This document shows, piece by piece, positions 7,562-14,225 of a stretch of DNA of 39,556 nt; within the stretch, counting starts at the first letter, position 1, and every line of letters starts with the position of its first letter. The notes below the pieces were generated by a model. It was not told where the DNA came from. It saw only the letters and a program-made list of their open reading frames with translations, and made no database searches. The stretch is from NCBI GenBank assembly GCA_026390015.1, contig JAPLGS010000125.1, positions 1-39,556 of the forward strand. The letters are read 5' to 3'. The translations under genes were made by a program, and so were the position numbers. The stretch comes from Chloroflexota bacterium (GTDB taxonomy: Bacteria > Chloroflexota > Anaerolineae > Anaerolineales > Villigracilaceae).

Positions 7562-8563
7562 CTAACGTGAAATATCGAGCCGCTCTGATGCTAACGCCGC
7601 GTTTAATTCGGAGCGCGATGAAAGTACCCGGTCACCATATTGTGATAGTGCAATAGCCGCCAAAGCCACGCCGCGATGTAAACCTTCACGCAAAGTAGAA
7701 CCATTACTCACGGAACCGTCGCCCGATAACCAGCCATCGAGCACACCCGCTGCGAAGGCATCGCCGCTGCCAATTCGATCCACAATTTGAACAGGCAGTG
7801 CTGGTTGAGTCACAAACTCATCACTGCTCAACGCCGCAGCTCCCTGCTCGCCAAAAGTACAGATGATCGTAGGCGCACGCGTAAGCGATCGCAGTTCGCT
7901 CATCAATTGACGAGGCTCTCCCTGACATCCAAATAGTGATTCGGCATCAGCACCTTTGCATAATAGCAGGTCGGCTTCAGCGATTAGGGGGCGGAGTTTT
8001 TCTCCAGCGGTTTCGGCGGACCATAATTTGGCGCGATAGTTTACATCAAAGCTGACCATGACTCCCGCAGTATGAGCGCGCAGAATCGCCTCCACAAGCA
8101 GGCTGTAACAACTTTCGCTCAACGCCGCAGTGATACCGGTCAAATGAAGCACACGCGTATCAAGCAGGTAATCCCAATCAATATCAGCCGATGTCATGTG
8201 TGAAGCCGCAGAATTCGCGCGGTCATAGATGACTTGAGTGGAACGTGGCGGCGTGGCGTATTCGATGAAGTATGTGCCAAGCCGTTCGTCTGGAACACAT
8301 TTTACTGCGGAAACATCCACGCCGTCGGAACGCAGAGCGCGCAGAATTGCCTGGCTTAATGAATGGTCGGGCATACGACTGACCCAGCCAGTGCGCCATC
8401 CAAGACGCGCCAGAGCAACACTGACGTTGCTTTCCGCCCCGGCAAGTTCCATATCGAGTCTGCGGGTGTCATCGAGCCTTCGTCCCGTTGGCACGCTCAA
8501 GCGCAGCATGGATTCGCCGAGGCTGACAAAATCAAAACGAGGTGTGCGGGTTGATTCGTTCAT
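7562..8563 (-). CDS. kdgK: 2-keto-3-deoxygluconate kinase (PfkB family)
   Basis: A ribokinase/PfkB-family sugar kinase of 333 residues. It starts FDFVSLGESMLRLS and carries the C-terminal PfkB signature DRIGSGDAFAAG, with catalytic base Asp268 (the usual DTxGAGD has Arg and Ser substitutions here). FDVNYRAKLW and LLCKGADAESLFG are typical of 2-keto-3-deoxygluconate kinases. It phosphorylates the product of the upstream dehydratase for the adjacent KDPG aldolase. I choose the ATG at 8561-8563, 4 bp after the lactonase stop, consistent with translational coupling; a GTG at 8593 would overlap the lactonase gene, and neither has a strong ribosome site. Specificity (gluconate, galactonate or other 2-keto-3-deoxy acid) is inferred from context. 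Confidence 0.88.
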   Translation of the reverse strand: MNESTRTPRFDFVSLGESMLRLSVPTGRRLDDTRRLDMELAGAESNVSVALARLGWRTGWVSRMPDHSLSQAILRALRSDGVDVSAVKCVPDERLGTYFIEYATPPRSTQVIYDRANSAASHMTSADIDWDYLLDTRVLHLTGITAALSESCYSLLVEAILRAHTAGVMVSFDVNYRAKLWSAETAGEKLRPLIAEADLLLCKGADAESLFGCQGEPRQLMSELRSLTRAPTIICTFGEQGAAALSSDEFVTQPALPVQIVDRIGSGDAFAAGVLDGWLSGDGSVSNGSTLREGLHRGVALAAIALSQYGDRVLSSRSELNAALASERLDISR

Positions 8564-8567
8564 TGGT

Positions 8568-9635
8568 TTATACAAATTGAATGCACGAGGCACCAGTCAC
8601 AACCGCGCGATCAACTGGTGCGCCGAGTGCTTGCGTGCCTTCAAGAATTGGCAGGATACAAACTTCATTGCTGTTTTGATTTGCCGCCAATAGGAATTTT
8701 CCGCCGGGCGCGAGTGCAAAGTTGCGCGGACAATTTCCGCCGGATGATTGGATGGAAACCATTTCCAAACTTCCGTCGCTGCCGATATTGTAAACCGCAA
8801 CGCTGTCATGTCCGCGGTTGGATACATATAATCGTTTGCCTGTCGCTGAAATATGAATATCAGCAACTGTACTTTCTGGAGAGTCTGACGGGATGGTGGG
8901 GATGCTTTGCTTTTCGGTCAATGAACCCTTTGTTGAATCATAATCATAATGCGTCACTGTGTTGTCAAGTTCATTTGCCGCATACATCCATTTGCCGTTT
9001 TGATGAAAGGCAAGATGTCGCGGTCCTGCACCAGGTCTCGCGTTCACCGATGAGTGAGGAAGTAGTTTGCCTGTTGATGAGTCAAGTTGATAAATGACGA
9101 GTTGATCAATTCCCAGGTCAGCGATAATGGCAAAGCGATTATCCGGTGTGAAAACGGATGAGTGCGCATGTGCACCTTCCTGTCGCGCAGTATTCGGTCC
9201 CTTGCCGTGATGCTGAACAAAATCGGTCATCTCACCGAGTGAGCCATCAGGTTGAAATGGATAGATGCCCGCGTTGCCAGTACCATAGTTGGTGGCGAGT
9301 AACCATTGACCGGTAGCATCTAGCTGAAGATGACAGGGCCAATCGCCGCGACTTGATTGATGATTGATCGGCTGGATGCTAAATGGTTCACGCTGAAATT
9401 GAAATGCCCAAACTTCACCGAAAGCGCCATGGCTGTCTTGTCCTGTTTCACTAACCGCATACAGCCAACGACCGTTTGGGTGCGCGATAATAAAGGAAGG
9501 GTTGAGGATGCCCATCAATGAACCCTGCGCTGTTAATTTTCCCGTGACTTCGTCAAACAGAAAAGATTGAATACCGGGCTGTTCGGCGGAAGCATAACCA
9601 CCCGCAAAGAAAAAAGATCGAGTTGACAGTATCAT
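8568..9635 (-). CDS. Beta-propeller lactonase (Pgl/YbhE type)
   Basis: A seven-bladed beta-propeller lactonase of the 6-phosphogluconolactonase (YbhE/Pgl) family, 355 residues. Blade repeats such as HPNGRWLYAVSETG, DATGQWLLATNYGTGN, HQNGKWMYAANELDN and TGKRLYVSNRGHDS, plus the conserved ARQEGAHAHSSVF and PGAGPRHLAFH segments, identify it. In this operon it would hydrolyse an aldono- or aldarolactone, and the free sugar acid would then meet the dehydratase encoded by the fused gene next to it. The start ATG has AAAGAGAATTT upstream (weak), and only 10 bp separate it from the fusion gene. No signal peptide is visible, so it is cytoplasmic. Confidence 0.88.
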   Translation of the reverse strand: MILSTRSFFFAGGYASAEQPGIQSFLFDEVTGKLTAQGSLMGILNPSFIIAHPNGRWLYAVSETGQDSHGAFGEVWAFQFQREPFSIQPINHQSSRGDWPCHLQLDATGQWLLATNYGTGNAGIYPFQPDGSLGEMTDFVQHHGKGPNTARQEGAHAHSSVFTPDNRFAIIADLGIDQLVIYQLDSSTGKLLPHSSVNARPGAGPRHLAFHQNGKWMYAANELDNTVTHYDYDSTKGSLTEKQSIPTIPSDSPESTVADIHISATGKRLYVSNRGHDSVAVYNIGSDGSLEMVSIQSSGGNCPRNFALAPGGKFLLAANQNSNEVCILPILEGTQALGAPVDRAVVTGASCIQFV

Positions 9636-9645
9636 AAATTCTCTT

Positions 9646-11553
9646 TTACCAATTCGTCACGGAACCATCGCGCCGTTTCCAATGCGGGGCTTCCCAAAAT
9701 TTCCACGATTGTGATTCTGCTAATTTTTCATCAATCTCAATACCCAAGCCGGGCGCAGTTGGTACGGGGAATGAATTTCCGACGAGCTGCGGCTGAATCG
9801 GGAATAGCGCTTCTGCATCGTTCACGCCTGATTGCCCATAATATAAATTCTCAGTCTGAGTCACACGAACTTCAAGCCAGGCGAAGTTGGGTACTGCCGC
9901 AGCCATTTGAATTGTCGCTGCAGTACAGATCGGGCCAAGCGGATTGTGCGGCATCAGATCAATATAGTGCGCTTCAGCCCAGCCTGCTACTTTCATGGCT
10001 TCGGTAAAGCCGCCGACATTGCAAAGATCCACGCGCGCAAAATCGGTGAGGTGCTTTTCAATGAAGGGCAGGAACTGCCATTTACTGGCAAACTCCTCAC
10101 CGACAGCAAACGGTACGTCAGTCAACTTACGTAATGCTTCATAAGCTTCCGGGCTTTCATCACGAATTGGTTCTTCAATAAAATCAAGTGTGCCCATCGG
10201 CATACGCTGACAAAAAGATGCGGTCTCGGCGATGCTAAGACGGTGATGATAATCAATGCCCAGCACAACCTCACTACCGCACTCCTCGCGCACTTTCGTC
10301 AACCACTTGGCGGTCATAGGGATGCTCTCGCGCGGTTCAAAAATATCAGATTCCCCGGTGAAGCCGCCTTGATGATCGAGCATCATTGGTCCGGTGCGGA
10401 TGACGTTCCAGCCATGTTTCATCAGAAGTTTGACATCATCGATCAGAGCCGCGCCCGCGCCTGTTGCTGTTGCGAAGCAGGGAATCACCTCACGCTGTTT
10501 GCCGCCCAACAGTTGATACACAGGAACATTGAGCGCCTTGCCAGCGATATCGTAGAGCGCAATATCAATGGCGCTTTGCGCGGCAAGCAGGACGCGTCCG
10601 CCTTCGAAATACTGTCCGCGATAAAGTTCCTGCCAGATGCGCCCAATTTGCATTGGGTCTTTGCCGATCAGAAATTCGCGGAAATGTTTAAGCGCGCCGA
10701 TGACAGCCAGTTCACGTCCGCTCAAGCCTGATTCGCCGAGGCCGTAAATCCCTTCATCAGTTTCAACTTTGACAACGAGCTGATTGCGGCTTCCCACCCA
10801 AACATCCGTTCGAATTTCTGTCTGCGGATAATGTTCGCGAGCCAGTTCCATTGACGGTTGTTCAGCCGCTGTTTGCGGTGCTGCGATGTAGAAAACTTCG
10901 TGGCCGGTGAAGTCTGCGGTGAGCGAAAGCAAGCAGGCGCGGCTGGCTTCACTGAGCAATGTATAAGCCCAGAGGTGTTTTCTCGCGACATCACCCATCG
11001 TCGCCGTGATCTGAACCGCTTTTGTTCGTTCATCCAGCAACCAGTGCAGGCGCAGGCTGGCAATCTTCATCCATTCGAATCGACGGGCGAAGGCATCGCC
11101 TTGTTGCTCCAGCACCCATTTGGATAGGCTGTATGGATCTTCCGCGTATGTGGGATGTTGCTCATCCACAGGGAAGTAATCGTAACGAGGCGAGCGGCTG
11201 AAGGCACCGCCAATTGCATTGATGGAGGAGGCCATACATACCCGTTTGATTCCGAGTGCCGAAGCCGCGCTCAACGCGTTGTAACTGCTGATTGTATTAT
11301 CGGCATATACTACCGGGTCGGGATGGTTGACCGGAGCACGAATGGCAGCCAGGTGAATAAGAGCATCACAACCCCGAATGCTTGCGACAAGTTGACCGAA
11401 ATCGCGCACATCAGCGACAATAAAATTAACACCGTGCGTGTGTGTTGTGGGCAATGCCCGGTCAATACTTACAACTGTATGGGTTTGCTCGAGCAGGTAT
11501 GGGATCAAGTTGCGCCCCATGTCGCCACTGCCGCCTGTAACTGCAATTTTCAT
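9646..11553 (-). CDS. Fusion: NAD epimerase/dehydrogenase + sugar-acid dehydratase
   Basis: One uninterrupted 635-residue reading frame joins two enzymes. Residues 1-247 are an extended SDR (NAD-dependent epimerase/dehydratase, similar in layout to uronate dehydrogenases): [24 protein letters not shown], and the YxxxK pair Tyr141/Lys145. Residues about 249-635 are an enolase-superfamily (mandelate racemase/galactonate dehydratase-like) enzyme: metal ligands Asp434 (LGIDYHH), Glu460 (FIEEP), Glu486 (VGEEF) and His536 in MPHNPLG. Compared with the unfused homologue at 29057-29884, the SDR half lacks its last 25 or so residues, and the dehydratase half lacks its normal first few. The join is in frame near base 10809. 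Start ATG has AAAGGAAAAACT upstream and overlaps the GntR stop by 4 bp. It would catalyse the first and third steps of one pathway, with the lactonase gene next door supplying the second. Confidence 0.85.
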   Translation of the reverse strand: MKIAVTGGSGDMGRNLIPYLLEQTHTVVSIDRALPTTHTHGVNFIVADVRDFGQLVASIRGCDALIHLAAIRAPVNHPDPVVYADNTISSYNALSAASALGIKRVCMASSINAIGGAFSRSPRYDYFPVDEQHPTYAEDPYSLSKWVLEQQGDAFARRFEWMKIASLRLHWLLDERTKAVQITATMGDVARKHLWAYTLLSEASRACLLSLTADFTGHEVFYIAAPQTAAEQPSMELAREHYPQTEIRTDVWVGSRNQLVVKVETDEGIYGLGESGLSGRELAVIGALKHFREFLIGKDPMQIGRIWQELYRGQYFEGGRVLLAAQSAIDIALYDIAGKALNVPVYQLLGGKQREVIPCFATATGAGAALIDDVKLLMKHGWNVIRTGPMMLDHQGGFTGESDIFEPRESIPMTAKWLTKVREECGSEVVLGIDYHHRLSIAETASFCQRMPMGTLDFIEEPIRDESPEAYEALRKLTDVPFAVGEEFASKWQFLPFIEKHLTDFARVDLCNVGGFTEAMKVAGWAEAHYIDLMPHNPLGPICTAATIQMAAAVPNFAWLEVRVTQTENLYYGQSGVNDAEALFPIQPQLVGNSFPVPTAPGLGIEIDEKLAESQSWKFWEAPHWKRRDGSVTNW

Positions 11554-12302
11554 AGTTTTTCCTTTGATTGTTTTTGTGCTTCGGATGCCAGGACTTCATC
11601 TAACATGGAATTCATATGGCCTTGCATTAATAAACGAGCTTGAGGAGGGTTTCTTGATATTAGTGCTTCAGAGATGAGTGCATGATAGCGTAACGCCCGC
11701 AGTAATGAGTTTGGGTCAAGAAGAATTGCCCGCCGACTATCCAGAAGTAGATCGCTGACGCCTTCCATAGTCTGAAATAATATCTCGTTACGAGCGGCGT
11801 AGGCAATCTTGCGATGAAATAAAACATCAAGTTCGGCAAAATCATTGCCGTTTTTTCCTTCCTCTTCCATTTGCCGTACAAGTGTTTCGATTTCAATCAG
11901 CTCCTGATCGGTGCCGCGTTCGGCAGCTAGGAATGCAATCTCTGGTTCCATTATGCGGCGTGTCTCAGCCAGCGAAATCAGCAGGCCATCGCCAAGATTT
12001 TCAAAATGGCTGGACAATTCAGTGGCTGGGCGCGTGCCAGTAACATAAACACCGCTGCCATGCTCGATCTTTATCAGGCCAATCGATTGCAGGGAGCGCA
12101 AGGCTTCACGTATGGATCCTGCGCCTACGTGCATTTCCTTTGCCAATTGCGCGATGCTGGGCAGGCGGTCCCCCGGCAGCCAATCTGCCTGACGGATGCG
12201 TTGCTGTAATTTTTCAATGACATTATGGTATACGAGCTTTCCGCGGACGGCGGCTTTTTTTATTTTTTTAGCAGGGGTCTTTTTTGAATCTGGCTTGATC
12301 AT
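11550..12302 (-). CDS. FadR-type GntR transcription regulator
   Basis: A GntR family regulator, FadR subgroup, 250 residues. After a lysine-rich N-terminal tail, the winged helix-turn-helix spans about residues 25-95, with GDRLPSIAQLAKEMHVGAGSI and the wing IKIEHGSGVYVTG. The rest is an all-helical FCD ligand domain, including AELDVLFHRKIAYAA, where acidic and histidine residues usually bind a metal and a small acid ligand. The ATG has GGAGATCCT in front. It overlaps the fused dehydrogenase-dehydratase gene, so it is the likely local regulator of this sugar-acid operon, presumably released by a sugar acid. A 25-bp palindrome sits 14 bp upstream of its start codon and is a candidate binding site. 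Confidence 0.92.
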   Translation of the reverse strand: MIKPDSKKTPAKKIKKAAVRGKLVYHNVIEKLQQRIRQADWLPGDRLPSIAQLAKEMHVGAGSIREALRSLQSIGLIKIEHGSGVYVTGTRPATELSSHFENLGDGLLISLAETRRIMEPEIAFLAAERGTDQELIEIETLVRQMEEEGKNGNDFAELDVLFHRKIAYAARNEILFQTMEGVSDLLLDSRRAILLDPNSLLRALRYHALISEALISRNPPQARLLMQGHMNSMLDEVLASEAQKQSKEKL

Positions 12303-12315
12303 AGGATCTCCAGTT

Positions 12316-12340
12316 TTGAATAATCTATTAGACTATTCAA
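12316..12340. promoter_or_regulatory. Palindromic candidate operator for GntR regulator
   Basis: A 25-bp near-perfect palindrome: outer arms TTGAATA/TATTCAA, inner arms TCTA/TAGA, with one mismatched pair (bases 12323 and 12333) and a single central base. It lies between the stop codon of the Gfo/Idh gene (2 bp away) and the GntR start (13 bp away). It is AT-rich and has no T tract, so an operator is more likely than a terminator. Confidence 0.5.
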
Positions 12341-12342
12341 GG

Positions 12343-13527
12343 TTAACATTTGGTCCATTTGCCATTGGCTTTACTTGATTTAATTACACTATTTACGAAC
12401 CGTACGCCCATCAAACCATCCCACGAGTTAGGGAAGTGGAGTGCCAGTGAGTTAACTTTTTTTCCCGACCTTCGGGCACTGATCGCTTCGGCCGCATCGG
12501 AATAAATATTTGCAAATCCTTCATGAAATCCTTCCGGGTGACCGGCGACAATTCTGCTGGAGCGTGCGGCAAACGGCAGGGTGCCCGGTCCATTGGGCGT
12601 ACGGTTTTCAGATGGACCATGAATGGGCTTGTAAGTTAAAACCTGCGGGATCTCCTGCATCCACTCTAGACTGCCTTTGGTGCCGCTGACTCGGATGCGC
12701 AGGCAATTCTCCACCCCGGCCGCGGCTTGGGTAACCCAAAAACTTCCGCGCGCGCCATTTTCAAATCGAAGCAAGGCTCCGGCGAAATCATGTATCAGCC
12801 GTCCGGGTACAATGTTCCCAACTTCAGCCGCTACTTCGGCTACTTCAAGGCCGCTAATAAAACGGATGAGATTATGCGCGTGAGTTCCGATATCTCCCAT
12901 TACCAGAGACGGTCCTCCGCGGATCGGATCGTAACGCCAGGGAATCGCATCAGTGGGAATTGATTTAGTTTCATCGGCCTTTCCGCCTTGAACATATTCG
13001 ACCTGAATTAAACGAATCGTTCCAATTTGCCCATCTTCAACCATGGCTCTTGCCTGACGAACCATGGGATAGCCTGTGTAATTATGGGTCAGACAAAATA
13101 TCAATCCTGACTCTTGCACTTTCTTATGCAGGGCTTCAGCTTCCTGAAGTGTATTTGTCATGGGCTTGTCACAGATCACATCAAAGCCATGTTCTAATGC
13201 AGCGACTGCATATTCATAATGACTGTCATTGGGCGTCATGATGGCAACCACATCTGCGCCATCTTTGCGTGCAGATTCTGAACTGAGCATTTCCTGAACA
13301 TTTGCATAAAAGCGATCAGAAGCCAGACCAATTTCCAGCGCGGCTTTCTTCGCCCGGGCAGAGTCAGAGGAAAGAATTCCAGTGACCAGCTCATAGCGAT
13401 CATCAAGCCTGGCTGCCTGTCGATGCATCGCACCGATAAAAGATGCGGGGCCCCCACCAATAACTGCCAACCGAAGTCTGCGCCCCAACATTGATATAAC
13501 CGGATTTAGTCCCATGTTATTTTTCAT
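12343..13527 (-). CDS. Gfo/Idh/MocA family oxidoreductase
   Basis: An NAD(P)-dependent sugar or cyclitol oxidoreductase of full length (394 residues). The Rossmann glycine motif is LAVIGGGPASFIG, the family lysine lies in CDKPMTNTLQEAEAL, and the substrate domain carries GGPSLVMGDIGTHAHNLIRF with the expected Asp/His pair. The start ATG overlaps the end of the UPF0303 gene by 11 bp; internal ATGs at 13515 and 13491 are alternatives, the latter closest to the Rossmann fold, so the first 12 residues are uncertain. It is unlike the shorter Gfo/Idh gene at 4101-5018 and retains a complete C-terminus. It could act on the imported sugar before or in parallel to the SDR-based oxidation. Confidence 0.9.
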   Translation of the reverse strand: MKNNMGLNPVISMLGRRLRLAVIGGGPASFIGAMHRQAARLDDRYELVTGILSSDSARAKKAALEIGLASDRFYANVQEMLSSESARKDGADVVAIMTPNDSHYEYAVAALEHGFDVICDKPMTNTLQEAEALHKKVQESGLIFCLTHNYTGYPMVRQARAMVEDGQIGTIRLIQVEYVQGGKADETKSIPTDAIPWRYDPIRGGPSLVMGDIGTHAHNLIRFISGLEVAEVAAEVGNIVPGRLIHDFAGALLRFENGARGSFWVTQAAAGVENCLRIRVSGTKGSLEWMQEIPQVLTYKPIHGPSENRTPNGPGTLPFAARSSRIVAGHPEGFHEGFANIYSDAAEAISARRSGKKVNSLALHFPNSWDGLMGVRFVNSVIKSSKANGKWTKC

Positions 13528-13984
13528 GGCTCAAGTATTTCCTAATTGCCTGAACAACTAATTGATGATCCTCTTCCTGTGCAAGGCCGGAAACCGTGAT
13601 CGTGCCTACCATACCGGTGCCACGTACAATGATGGGGAAGCAGCCGCCATGCGGAGCAAAATGATTTTCAGATATCAAATAAGCATCTTCTAGGTTCTGT
13701 CCCTTGCTTTTTAGAAGTTGTCCAATATAATATGAACTATGTCCAAACCTATATACAAGGCGGGTTTTTCGTTTGACCCATTCATCATTATCCGCGGACG
13801 TGCCAGGCTGACTGGCATGAAAAATTTGATGGTCGCCGCGGGTAATATCAATGGTGATGGGAAGGCTTTTAGTAACGGCTTGTTTTACAAGTTCACTTCC
13901 AATTTCCCATGCAATTTCTTCGTTGAATTTTGTAAACTGAAGTTCATCCTCTTCGATGAGTAGTTTTTTTAATATCTCGTCCAT
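13517..13984 (-). CDS. UPF0303/haem-degrading-like (HbpS/GlcG fold) protein
   Basis: A 155-residue protein of the UPF0303 family, whose domain is related to the HbpS/GlcG 'haem-degrading' fold. Typical segments are the VYRFGHSSYYIGQLL stretch, HFAPHGGCFPIIVRGTGMVGTITVSGL and the C-terminal QLVVQAIRKYL helix. Its reaction is not established; members often sit in catabolic operons. It is the first gene of the minus-strand block, with GGGAGAATAT before its ATG, and its 3' end overlaps the Gfo/Idh gene. The divergent regulatory region lies directly upstream. Confidence 0.8.
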   Translation of the reverse strand: MDEILKKLLIEEDELQFTKFNEEIAWEIGSELVKQAVTKSLPITIDITRGDHQIFHASQPGTSADNDEWVKRKTRLVYRFGHSSYYIGQLLKSKGQNLEDAYLISENHFAPHGGCFPIIVRGTGMVGTITVSGLAQEEDHQLVVQAIRKYLSHEK

Positions 13985-14018
13985 ATATTCTCCCTTGGAG
14001 GAATACGAAGTTTGGAAG

Positions 14019-14036
14019 ACTCATCCTATCTCTTGT
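14019..14036. repeat. Direct repeat copy 1 in divergent promoter region
   Basis: ACTCATCCTATCTCTTGT matches the copy at 14155-14172 in 17 of 18 bases. Both copies are on the same strand, 136 bp apart, one in the leader of each divergent transcription unit. They may be paired regulator sites. Confidence 0.5.
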
Positions 14037-14065
14037 AATAGTTAGAGTTTACAGTTTCATAACAA

Positions 14066-14094
14066 TTGACATAATATCATCATTCGCCTATAAT
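14066..14094 (+). promoter_or_regulatory. Consensus sigma-70 promoter for the ABC importer operon
   Basis: TTGACA at 14066-14071 and TATAAT at 14089-14094 are separated by exactly 17 bp, a perfect match to the sigma-70 consensus. Transcription would begin near 14101, giving a leader of about 125 nt before the solute-binding protein gene. Such a strong promoter suits an abundant binding protein and implies control by a repressor. Confidence 0.75.
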
Positions 14095-14115
14095 TTTAGT
14101 CGTTCATCCTAAAAA

Positions 14116-14211
14116 ATGCAACATCCTGACAAAGGAGGTGTCCAAAACTTAATAACTCATCGTATCTCTTGTGTTTGTCTGTGTTGTGAAAACAAATCAA
14201 ATTTTTATTGA
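14116..14211 (+). CDS. Possible 31-residue leader peptide
   Basis: Within the importer leader an ATG opens a 31-codon frame whose TGA stop overlaps the ribosome site (GAGGAG, 14210-14215) of the binding-protein gene. The peptide has a cysteine cluster (SCVCLCC) near its end. There is no ribosome site for it, since the predicted transcript starts only about 15 nt upstream. An AAAGGAGG sequence at 14131-14138 lies inside the frame without a usable start after it. It may be chance. Confidence 0.2.
   Translation: MQHPDKGGVQNLITHRISCVCLCCENKSNFY
14155..14172. repeat. Direct repeat copy 2 in divergent promoter region
   Basis: ACTCATCGTATCTCTTGT, one base different from the copy at 14019-14036. 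It lies in the transcribed leader of the ABC importer operon, about 55 bp after the predicted start point. Confidence 0.5.
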
Positions 14212-14225
14212 GGAGATCAAATCAT

